Assembly (NCBI GenBank): GCA_023412665.1
Contig: JAEZCA010000010.1
Location: 1-64,000, forward strand
Length of the DNA stretch: 64,000 nt
From: Bacillota bacterium
Lineage (GTDB): Bacteria > Bacillota > Clostridia > Acetivibrionales > DTU013
Direction: 5' to 3'
Of this stretch, positions 35,440 to 45,100 are shown in pieces. Every line of letters begins with the position of its first letter. Positions within the stretch are counted from its first letter, which is position 1. A model generated the notes under the pieces. It saw only the letters and a program-made list of their open reading frames with translations. It was not told the origin of the DNA and ran no database searches. The position numbers were made by a program, and so were the translations under genes.

Positions 35440-37218
35440 CTACTCAGTCACCTTTAAATGCAGCTCTTCGAGCTGCTTCAGTTCAACGACATCCGGCGCG
35501 TTGGTCATCAGGTCCGAAGCGTTCTGCACCTTCGGGAACGCAATAACATCCTTGATGCTGCTCTTGCCGGCCATCAGCATGATCATCCTGTCCAGGCCGT
35601 AGGCCATACCACCGTGCGGCGGGACGCCATACCTGAACGCCTCGAGCAGGTACCCGAACTTCGCCCAAGCCTCCTCCTCGGAAAATCCGAGCAGCTTGAA
35701 CATCCTCGACTGCAGCTCCTGCATGTGGATCCTGATGCTGCCTCCGCCAAGCTCCGTACCGTTGAGCACAATATCATAAGCCTTTGCGCGGACTCTGCCG
35801 GGATCGCTTTCCAAGTACTCCATATCCTCATCCATAGGCGAAGTAAACGGATGGTGCTTCGCCACCCAGCGTTTCTCCTCCTCATCATACTCAAGCAGCG
35901 GGAACTCCGTCACCCAAAGGAACTTAAATTCGCTATTGTTCAAAATGCCAAGCCTCTTTGCGATCTCAACCCTCAGCGCTCCAAGCGAATCAAAAACCAC
36001 TTCGTTTTTGTCAGCGATAAAGCAGATCAAGTCTCCGGGCTCTGCGCCGGTCTTATCGAGCAGTACCTTCATTTCATCATCGCTGAAGAATTTTGCTATA
36101 GACGACCTGACCTCGTTCTCATCCACTACGATCCAGGCCATGCCTTTAGCCCTGTATGTCTTGACAAATTCAACCAGGCTGTCGATCTCCTTGCGGCTGA
36201 ATTTACCGCAGCCCTTCGCATTTATGGCGCGAACGCTGCCACCGTTTGCCACCGCATCTGCAAACACCTTGAAGCCTGAACCTGCAACCAGATCGGAAAC
36301 ATTCATAAGCTCCATGCCAAAACGCATATCCGGCTTATCTGACCCGAACCTGTCCATAGCCTCGCTGTAAGGCATTCTAAGGAACGGAGTCTCAAGCTCC
36401 ACATCCAGTGCTTCCTTGAAAGCCTTCTTAATAAATCCTTCATTGAGAGTCAGCACATCGTCCACATTGACAAAGGACATCTCCAGGTCGATCTGGGTAA
36501 ACTCAGGCTGTCTGTCGGCTCTCAAATCCTCATCCCTGAAGCATTTAACGATCTGTATGTATCTGTCGAAGCCTGACACCATCAGCAGCTGTTTAAACAA
36601 CTGGGGAGACTGGGGCAGCGCATAAAATTTCCCTGGATGGACTCTGCTGGGTACCAGATAATCTCTTGCTCCCTCAGGAGAACTCTTTATCAGCATGGGA
36701 GTCTCTATTTCCAAAAATCCATTGCTGTCATAATAATCCCTGGCGATCTTTGCGACCCTGTGACGCAGCATCAAGCCTGCCTGCATGTCGGGTCTTCTCA
36801 GATCAAGGTATCTGTACTTGAGCCTCATAGCCTCATTGACTTCCGAATCCTCTTCTATATGCATCGGCGGTGTTTCCGACTTGCTCAATATCCTAAGCTC
36901 GGAAGCAATTATCTCGATCTCGCCGGTTTTCATGGACGGATTTATCGCCTCAGGAGCTCTTCTTGCGACTTCGCCGACAACTGCCAGGACATATTCATTT
37001 CTAATGCTCTCAGCCTTTTCAAAAACGGCCTTGTCCATAAGGTTGTTGAAAACTATCTGCAGCAGGCCCGTCCGGTCCCTGAGGTCAATAAATATCAGGC
37101 TCCCGAGATTTCTGCGTTTCTGGGTCCAGCCCATGACCGTTACTTTCTTGCCTACATCCGCTGCACTGAGCTCAGTACATCTGTGAGTCCTGTTCAATCC
37201 GTAAATCGTCTCTCCCAT
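35440..37218 (-). CDS. aspS: Aspartyl-tRNA synthetase
   Basis: Charges tRNA-Asp. The 592 residues include an N-terminal OB anticodon domain (VTVMGWTQKRRNLGSLIFIDLRDRTG), class II motif 2 (KCFRDEDLRADRQPEFTQID), the bacterial GAD insertion (about 290-420) and motif 3 (GVPPHGGMAYGLDR). It follows hisS, the common hisS-aspS pair, with a 250-base gap filled in part by 21-bp repeats. The ATG has AGGTG about 9 bases upstream. Whether it is discriminating or non-discriminating cannot be decided by eye. Confidence 0.98.
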   Translation of the reverse strand: MGETIYGLNRTHRCTELSAADVGKKVTVMGWTQKRRNLGSLIFIDLRDRTGLLQIVFNNLMDKAVFEKAESIRNEYVLAVVGEVARRAPEAINPSMKTGEIEIIASELRILSKSETPPMHIEEDSEVNEAMRLKYRYLDLRRPDMQAGLMLRHRVAKIARDYYDSNGFLEIETPMLIKSSPEGARDYLVPSRVHPGKFYALPQSPQLFKQLLMVSGFDRYIQIVKCFRDEDLRADRQPEFTQIDLEMSFVNVDDVLTLNEGFIKKAFKEALDVELETPFLRMPYSEAMDRFGSDKPDMRFGMELMNVSDLVAGSGFKVFADAVANGGSVRAINAKGCGKFSRKEIDSLVEFVKTYRAKGMAWIVVDENEVRSSIAKFFSDDEMKVLLDKTGAEPGDLICFIADKNEVVFDSLGALRVEIAKRLGILNNSEFKFLWVTEFPLLEYDEEEKRWVAKHHPFTSPMDEDMEYLESDPGRVRAKAYDIVLNGTELGGGSIRIHMQELQSRMFKLLGFSEEEAWAKFGYLLEAFRYGVPPHGGMAYGLDRMIMLMAGKSSIKDVIAFPKVQNASDLMTNAPDVVELKQLEELHLKVTE

Positions 37219-37340
37219 AAGCCAACACCTATCCTTATCTGCGATTGTTATCTAAATTATTATACATCCTTCAACTTTTTTCCACAATTACTTGTCAAAT
37301 AATATACATTTCACTGATTCATCAGTTGCTCTGCATGACC

Positions 37341-37484
37341 CTCAGCAGCTTCCTGTTATACTTCAGCAGCTTCCCGCGATACCTCAGCAGCTTCCTGTTA
37401 TACTTCAGCAGCTTCGCCTGAATCTTAGTTGCTTAGCATTATTCTCAGCTGTTTGGTCTAATTCTCTGCTATTTTGCGTAATTC
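37341..37484. repeat. 21-bp tandem repeat array downstream of hisS
   Basis: Four 21-base units start at 37341, 37362, 37383 and 37404; units 1 and 3 are identical (CTCAGCAGCTTCCTGTTATAC). Three decayed units of about 20 bases (37425, 37445, 37465) lead into the last codons of hisS. On the minus strand the units would encode KLLKYNR-type repeats after the hisS stop. Confidence 0.85.
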
Positions 37485-38731
37485 TTCAGCCTGTCGACAA
37501 TGGATTCCAGACTCACATCCTTCTGATCTCCAGTCCTCATGTCCTTCAAGACTCCCTTACCCGCTTCTATCTCGTCATCACCAAGAACAATGGTGAAAGC
37601 GAAGCCTCTCTTGTCCGCATACTTCATCTGCGCCTTCAGACTGCGGCCCATCAAATCAGTCTCTGCTCTGACATTGAACCCTCTGAGCTTGTAGACCAGC
37701 TGCTGCGCAAAATCCACCGCCTTCTGTCCCAATGTCGCTATATAAATGTCCGGCGCCGGCGGCTCCTCGATCATGATGCCCTGGCTGTCAAGCTCCATCA
37801 GCAGCCTTTCAACGCCAAGGGCAAATCCGATGCCCGGTGTGGCAGGTCCGCCGCATTCCTCCACAAGGCCGTCATATCTGCCGCCTCCGCAAATCGTGCC
37901 CTGTGATCCGCCATTCTCCGAAACAAATTCAAAAACAGTCCTCGTATAATAGTCAAGACCTCTGACAATATTCGGGTCAATATTATAGTTTATGCCCAGA
38001 TTGTCAAGGCCTGCCTTCAACCCTTCGAAATGGCTTCGGCAGCCGTCGCACAAGTTGTCAACAAGTCTTGGCGCCCCTGCGATTAATCGTTTGCAGCCTT
38101 CATTCTTGCAATCAATAATTCTAAGCGGATTCTTCTCAAATCTGTTTTTACAGTCATCACAAAACTGTGACAGATTCGGTCTGAAGAAATCCTTCAATTT
38201 TTCATGGTATGCTGACCTGCATTCAGGACAGCCAATACTGTTAATATTCAGACCGGTTTGCCTGAGACCGAGTTTTTCAAAAAACATATATAGGATGCTT
38301 ATGATCTCAACATCGATTTCCGGTCCGGCAGCTCCAAAGGCTTCGACGCCGAACTGGTGAAACTCCCTGTATCGCCCCTTCTGAACGTTTTCATACCTGT
38401 AAGCCGTTATGTCGTAATAAAGCTTTATAGGCATTGGGAGAGAAGACATGCCGTTCTCTATGTAGCTCCTGACAACTCCGGCTGTACCTTCAGGCCTGAG
38501 AGTAATGCTCCTGCCGCCTTTGTCGTCGAAGGTGTACATCTCCTTCTGGACGATATCGGTTGTATCGCCGACGCCTCTTTGGAACAGCTCCGTATGTTCA
38601 AATACAGGTATCCTGATCTCTTTATATCCAAATCTTTCACAATGTTTTGCAAATACGCTGCTGACATATTGCCACTTGTGTATTTCCGAAGGGAGGATGT
38701 CGCGTGTTCCCTTTGGTGCCTGAATCTTCAT
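37469..38731 (-). CDS. hisS: Histidyl-tRNA synthetase
   Basis: Charges tRNA-His. The 420 residues start with the typical MKIQAPKGTRDILP. Also present are the class II motif 2 region RPEGTAGVVRSYIE with FHQFGVEAFG, the HisA signature GLDYYTRTVFEF, GGGRYDGL, and a C-terminal anticodon domain (APDIYIATLG). ATG at 38731 is chosen because GGAGG lies 5 bases upstream; the frame opens 7 codons earlier. In many clostridia it follows the relA-MBL-hemZ genes; here a giant surface-protein gene lies upstream and hisS has its own promoter. Confidence 0.98.
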   Translation of the reverse strand: MKIQAPKGTRDILPSEIHKWQYVSSVFAKHCERFGYKEIRIPVFEHTELFQRGVGDTTDIVQKEMYTFDDKGGRSITLRPEGTAGVVRSYIENGMSSLPMPIKLYYDITAYRYENVQKGRYREFHQFGVEAFGAAGPEIDVEIISILYMFFEKLGLRQTGLNINSIGCPECRSAYHEKLKDFFRPNLSQFCDDCKNRFEKNPLRIIDCKNEGCKRLIAGAPRLVDNLCDGCRSHFEGLKAGLDNLGINYNIDPNIVRGLDYYTRTVFEFVSENGGSQGTICGGGRYDGLVEECGGPATPGIGFALGVERLLMELDSQGIMIEEPPAPDIYIATLGQKAVDFAQQLVYKLRGFNVRAETDLMGRSLKAQMKYADKRGFAFTIVLGDDEIEAGKGVLKDMRTGDQKDVSLESIVDRLKNYAK

Positions 38732-38785
38732 AGCAACCTCCTGTTTATGCAACTATATTTCCCAATTTCCTATAAATAAATAAAA

Positions 38786-38817
38786 CTCTCGTCAGACTGG
38801 CGAGTCAAGGCGAGAGG
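38786..38817 (-). promoter_or_regulatory. Hairpin at the 5' end of the hisS transcript (terminator-like)
   Basis: CTCTCG pairs with CGAGAG around an inner GACT/AGTC stem, followed on the minus strand by TTTTATTTATTTAT. It begins where the predicted hisS transcript begins. It may stabilise the 5' end or act as an attenuator. There is no T-box sequence (no AGGGTGG element) and no room for one. Confidence 0.6.
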
Positions 38818-38825
38818 TTATCTCT

Positions 38826-38854
38826 ATTTTAATCACATTGGATGCAGATGTCAA
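38826..38854 (-). promoter_or_regulatory. Promoter of hisS-aspS
   Basis: TTGACA (38854-38849), 17-base spacer, TAAAAT (38831-38826) on the minus strand; a near-consensus vegetative promoter about 90 bases before the hisS start. Confidence 0.8.
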
Positions 38855-38906
38855 TAGTGGGACAAGGCACCTGTCCCCCCTGTCCCACACACTGACCGAC
38901 TATAGC

Positions 38907-39032
38907 TTACTTAATAGTAAAATAGAAGTCATTGAATAATTTGTTAAACGGACTTTCCGTACCATAATTCTCCAAATAAGCTGTGGCATCAAAAAATCCT
39001 GTTGCCCCTTCAACATAAAATAATTTCTGCTC
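38907..39032 (-). pseudogene. Possible C-terminal gene fragment
   Basis: Forty-one codons open between two stops on the minus strand, without a start codon or ribosome site. The product ends VEGATGFFDATAYLENYG and TESPFNKLFNDFYFTIK, which has protein-like composition with alternating aromatic and polar residues. It could be the 3' remnant of a gene lost when the surface-protein gene came to lie here, or chance. I do not recognise a family. Confidence 0.3.
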
Positions 39033-39052
39033 TCAACAGCTTTTTCCCTCAT

Positions 39053-39081
39053 AAAAAAGAGCACCTTTATTCAAGATGCTC
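39053..39081 (-). terminator. Rho-independent terminator of the SLH surface-protein gene
   Basis: Nine-bp stem with one G-T pair (GAGCATCTT/AAGGTGCTC, 39081-39059) followed by six T on the minus strand. Confidence 0.88.
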
Positions 39082-39118
39082 CGCAAATAAGACAATATTT
39101 TTATTAGTCACTAAACAA

Positions 39119-42100
39119 TTACTTAGCCATACCCTTTATAACCAGAGTAAGTATTTTGGCTATTTCAGCTCTTGTGGCATTATCCTTCGGTGCGAAGAAC
39201 CTGCCTGCCTTGCCGGCAGCATCTACCGAAGTCCTGCCTTCAATGATACCAGCCTGCTGTAAAGCATAGGCTGCTTCAACTGCATATGAGCTAATCTTGT
39301 CGTTATCCGCGAACTGTGCCTTATCATTTATCTTCGGCAATTCAAACTTCACGGCTTTAGCAAAATTCAGTATCATTACAGCCATTTCCTGACGTGTAAT
39401 GCTGGCTTTTGGTGAGAACTTATTATCACCGGTACCCTTGGTGATACCGTTCTCAGATGCCCAACCGACAGCCCCCGCATAAAATGCTCCGCTATCAACA
39501 TCTGTAAACCCTGATGCAGAATACTTGCTCAAATCAACGCCTGCTATTCTTGCAAGCAGTGTGACAAACTCTCCTCTTGTGATGTTGTCAGTCGAGCCGA
39601 ATTTTCCTTCTCCCTTGCCATTTGTTATTTCTCTCGCTGCAAGAAAAGAAACATAGTCGGCAGCCCAACCAGGTACATCGGTAAATTCCTTCTTATTATA
39701 TCCAATTGCATACACAGAGAAGTGACTTGTCTTGAAGGTTACAGATTTGGTTTGAGGATCATATATGCCTCCGCTGATAATACTTGCCTTTCCATCAGCG
39801 CCAATGCTGTATATCACGATAGCATCAGGATCCTCATCTGCCTTAAGCGTGTATGGTATTTTTATGCTGACAAGGCCTCCGCCCATATCTGTTATCGCTT
39901 TTCCGTCAGCCTTGATATTGAATTCATATGCTGGCCTGTTACCTACAAGTTTCCTTGCTTCGGCCGAAAGCTTTGAAGTATCAGCCTTGGTTACACTTAT
40001 CTCCAGATCTGCCTTGCTGTTTTTGAGGATTCCCACAGCAGTCTTGTCAAAAATCATTTCAACTTCTGCTTTAACAGTCAGTTTTTCTACATTCTCCAAC
40101 ATATCCTTACCGACCGATGCCTTACCGGTACTGTCTGCTTTAACTTCAGGGTTTGTATTTGCAGGAAGCACCTCAATTACAGGTCCCACAGGTCCTGCAG
40201 GTATGAGACCACCGCCACCGCCACCGCCGCCTGAATCTCCGCCTCCGTTGTCAGTACCGGAAGAGCCTTTGTTAACTGTCACTGTGCATTTCGCAGTCTT
40301 ACTACCCGCCTTTGCGCTGATCACAGCAGTACCTTCGCTCACTCCGCTTACCACACCGTTGTTAACAGTCGCAACAGACGTATTGCTGGATGTCCATTTA
40401 ATGTTGCCCGCGTTGACAGCATCTGACGGAGTGACTGTTGCAGTAATAGTTATATTGCCGCCCTCTGTCACAGATGCGCTGCTCTTGTCTAGTTCAATAC
40501 CGCTTACAAGAACACTCGGTGTAAGCTCAAAATCAACATCCGTTCTAACCGGGGGAATGACAATATTGTCCTTCATATCCGCGCCATAACCCTCTTTAAA
40601 CGCCCTTACCCTGTATGTTCCTGCAGGAACCATCCAGCCGTAATTACCGTTGGCATCGGTGATCTGCGGATTAATCTGTCCATAGAGCTCGGCATTCCAC
40701 TGTTCCCATGTGCTGCCATTCAGAACCTCACATATCATTGTGACTCCGGCAAGCCCTTCACCGGTTTCGGCATCCTTAACAATTCCGCTTGGGTCAATCA
40801 GTATCGTAACCTCTGCAATTATATATGTCAGCGTGCGTCCATCTGTAGTATTGACAGTTGCAGTTATAGTCTTCAGACCGCCGCCGCTCCAACCGGTCAG
40901 GATTACCTTCCAATATCCGTTGGAACCCCTGGTTGCTGTGAAGCTCATATCTGAGAAGTGATATGTCACATTACTGATTGAATCATTATTATCAAACAGT
41001 ACTGCAAGATCGATATCATGTCCATTGAGATCCGAGCCAACCCATGCCGTGAATGCCCTTACACCAACGACTCCATTCACAGGCAGATCCGATGAATTAT
41101 AGCTATCGACTATTACTTTATTAATTGTTATCTGATTGGCCTTTGATTCTATCCTGATTATTGATGATTTCGCAGTCACCGTGCCATTTACTGCTTCAGC
41201 TACGATATCATATGTGCCTTCCGGCAATGACCTAAGTTCAGCACTGTACCATCTTCCGTTTGGAACAGCTGACCCGAGTACTTCGCCTGTAACAGCATTT
41301 TTGACTGTTATTGTGCTTCCTGCCGTAGCTTCGCCGTATACCTTGACCTTGTCAACCGGTTTGACTGCGCCTGGTGCATTGATCGTAATGTTAGCTACTT
41401 CCAGGCCGGCAGTTCCGAAATCAAAAACCAATCCGTCCATTTTGACCTTGACAGAGATATTCAGATAGTTATCAGCGCTATCTCCAATCAACAATCCTAT
41501 TGTCTGCTGGCCTGACTTGCCTGCCTGCAAACCGGAAATGCTGAACTTATTACTGTCAGCCACCGTGACTCCATTGGGCAGCTCTGCCGTAAACTCAGCA
41601 TCGACTGGTGTATTTCCGTTATTTTTGTATTTTACAACAAGATTAACATTAGAACCGCTGTGCACAACACCTATATCGGTAGTAATATTATTTCCGCTGC
41701 CTGTAAATATCTGAGACTTACTCACAGGGTTAGAGTATGCAACATCTACTCTCATTCTGCCTTTTGCAATATCCTCATTCGTTACTGTAATATCAACAGG
41801 CTCACTGACGAAGTTCTGATATGCTCTTCCATCGTACACACTTGACAAATGCAGCTTATATGTGCCAGCTGCTTTTATCGCTCCTTCAAAAGCAAAGCCA
41901 TCACTACCGGTTGAGTATCCATTTGCCACCCAATTACCCGAGCCATCAGTCAGATAAACATATGCTTTATTTGCCGGAATTCCGTCCTTATGCGCCCTGC
42001 CCGTTAAAGTCATTCCTTTTTGTACGACAAGGTTGACCGGCATCGTATCTGGACCTGAAACAGTTACAGCTGCAGAAGTAGTTGCATACCTGTAATCATC

Positions 42101-45100
42101 AATACTAACTGTATAATCATCGTTATACAGTCCGAATATTGTGAAGTTACCAGCTTGATCAGTATATACCCAGCGGGACTCAGCTCCGTTATCTGCTGTA
42201 ACACTTGTATAAATCACCGGCATATCAAAGTTGTCCCTGACACTTCCTTTGATACTGTATGTCACCGGAACTTCAAAATTGCAGGTAGCAGGAGCACTGT
42301 TGGCAGTAATTACTCTTGAATCATAATAGTAGCCCAGTTCCTGACCTGTGCAAAGATAGACGTAATATTCAGTGCCTCCCTCTAAATAAGGAATATCCTC
42401 AAATACTATTGTATCGCTTGAGCCATCATCAGATACCCATTCAGAAACACCAGCCTCGTAATTGTAGACACCAACCTGGTATGGTGAGCCTATTGCACCA
42501 CCTTCTGACTTCTTATCAACTTTAATTGTCAAATCAGTTGTATTGTTATAAATACTGAAAAATCCATTAACACCTGTAATTGAGGTGTCATTCTTTTCAA
42601 CATCAAATTGCTGATTCAGTGATATATACTTCTTATCACCGCTATACGCCTGGACTTTGTAGCTGCCGATAGTCAGTCCTGCTATATTGAATTTACCGTC
42701 GGCATCAGTATACTTTCCTGCCATATAGTCATTATCTCTAAATAGTGAAACCCATACGCCGCGGGCAGGTTCAGAGCCATATTTCAATGTGCCTGCTACA
42801 CCAATAGTTACATCAACTATACATGTGTCAGTCTTGCCGCCATCCTCTGTTGTTGCTGTAATAACAGCACCGCCTGCTCCGACTGCCGTAACGGCACCGG
42901 TCTGCGGATCCACAGCTGCAACCATAGGATCACTCGATGTCCATGTGACCTTCTTGTTCGTTGCATTGCTCGGAGTGATAGTAGCTCGAAGCGTAGATGT
43001 CTGACCTGCTTCTATTTTAACGGTTTCTTTGTTAATAGAAACACCGTTTACAGGTATGGGAGTGCCTGAAATGGCGAGTGTAAATGAAAGTGAAGCAACC
43101 TGAGTAGTGCCTTCAGTTATGACCACCTTATAAATATAATTTCCGTCAGCCTGCTTGCTGTCCCTCACAAGATCCAGCGTCAAACCATTCAATAGATCAG
43201 CGCCTTTGTATGAACCGCTCTTAAATGGGACCTGATTATTGATGGAAATTGCGTAGTCATAGTCCTTTGCCGCATTGTACCTTGTACCATTCAAAGTAAG
43301 TCTCAGCGGTATGGATTTATCCAGCGGGTACTTTGCCCCATCGACATTATATACACTGCCTGCTGCTGTAATAACAGTAGCTGCCTCATCGCCATATGTA
43401 AGCTTATCAATCGTCAGCGTAGCAACATTTGCCGATACCTTGACATTACAGCTGATCTTTATGCCTCCATCCTCAGTAGTTGCCGTGATTACTGCAGTAC
43501 CAGGCCCTATACCGGTAATATTTCCATTTGAGTCTACAGTTGCAATCGCTGTATTGCTCGAAGACCAAGCGACCTTCTTGTTAGTCGCATTCGCAGGTGT
43601 TATGACTGTCTCAAGCTGTTTCGATTCATCGACTTTGAGATCAATTGAATCATAAAACAGTCCAATGCCTGTAACCGGTATAATCTTTTCATCTCTTGCA
43701 GCTAAGATGGATTCATAAGAAGACATAAAATTGCCATTTAATAATATAACAACAAGGTACTCCTTATCTGCCTCCAAACCAATAAGATCATTACTTGTTA
43801 ACGCATACAGATTAGTGATTTCGATACTTCTTGTAAGAGCTATAGTCTTTATTGGACTAAACACAACCTTGTTATCGGGATCATATATTAGTGCAGTTAC
43901 AATGTCTGCGTTATTCATTTTCCCACTGAATTCGGCACCATAGATACCTGTATCATATCCATACCAACTAGATAATTCCGTTTGTACAGGGATTACATCA
44001 ATACTGCTGTAACCTTCCAGTATAGTGTCAGAAGGTTTATCAATATCATATATATCCTTTCCGTCATACTGGAGGCTTAACCTATAATAGGCTGCAGGTA
44101 TGGAGCTGTTTACTGCTGAGTCTATTTCATAATAATCCTGATATGAATAATCATAATCATAGTGTTCTACTGACGGCTTACTAACACTCACAGGATTCCC
44201 CATCAAATCTGTAACACTATAGCTGAACTTATTAACATCATATGGTTTATCCTTTTTCAGCATATATACGTAGCCATCTATCGATATACCGGAATCTCCA
44301 ATTTCAAAGGCTGGATAGCTACTGATTGCATATATTTTTTCACTTGTAATACAGCTGATACTATTTTTTATTTCATCCTTTCCACCTACTACCACGATTA
44401 TACTGTATAACCCTTCTTCAAGTGCAATACCTTCATTAACAGATATTGTTCCGGATAATTTTTTTGAATCAATTTTCTCTTTATTATTCCAATTAGTAAT
44501 TATAGTATCTGATACTACCATGTTATCATCGGCTGTCCCTATGATATTACCTGCCTTGTCTTTCAATATTACATCAAATTGTGTTGACTCCGTAATATTG
44601 TATGCCTGCTTGGAGATAGCTATATCAAATGGTATACGTGTGTCTGTAATGTAGAAAAACGGATTATGCATATACTGTACTTTACGTGATTGTTCATTAT
44701 TATTTGAGTAAACATAGAAATACTCTCTATCCTCGAAAGGAGTGCTATCCATTACGTATGTAAAGCTCAATACATATTCTCCGGCATCTAAAGATAAAAT
44801 ATTACCGGAGTCATCATCAAATCGGAGAGTTGTCACTTCCTCAAAATTGCATAGCTTAGAACTGATACTAACCTCCTCACCTGAACTTCTTCTTATCAAT
44901 TCTGCAGTAACTGTTCCTTCCGGGGGATTTACTGCTCTCAATGTGAACTCCGCCTTATCCCCTTTTTGAACTAAATCATAAACATCAAACCACTCTTCAC
45001 TTACATACATTCTTTGATCGTCGCTATTGTAATATAAGGGCTTGTCCGAAACGCACTCGATGAAATACTCATTATTTTCTAAGAATGTATTATTTCCATC

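Larger units (their letters stand above)
38732..39118. other. Intergenic region between the SLH gene and hisS
   Basis: 387 bases. From right to left: the SLH gene terminator (39053-39081), a gene-fragment-like open stretch (38907-39032), an inverted repeat GTGGGACA/TGTCCCAC (38857-38864 and 38881-38888), the hisS promoter and the leader hairpin. Confidence 0.7.

Noticed and set aside
37341..37424. CRISPR-like array downstream of hisS
   Set aside because: Contiguous 21-bp tandem repeats, no spacers.
37292..37906. Plus-strand ORF with QQLPVIL repeats
   Set aside because: The repeats come from the 21-bp DNA array and the rest is antisense to hisS; no ribosome site.
38732..39050. T-box leader of hisS
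   Set aside because: No AGGGTGG antiterminator bulge or specifier stem; the promoter is too close to the gene.
39765..40589. Plus-strand ORF of 274 codons opposite the SLH gene
   Set aside because: Ser/Pro/Leu-rich shadow of Ig-like and Gly-rich coding sequence; no start signals.
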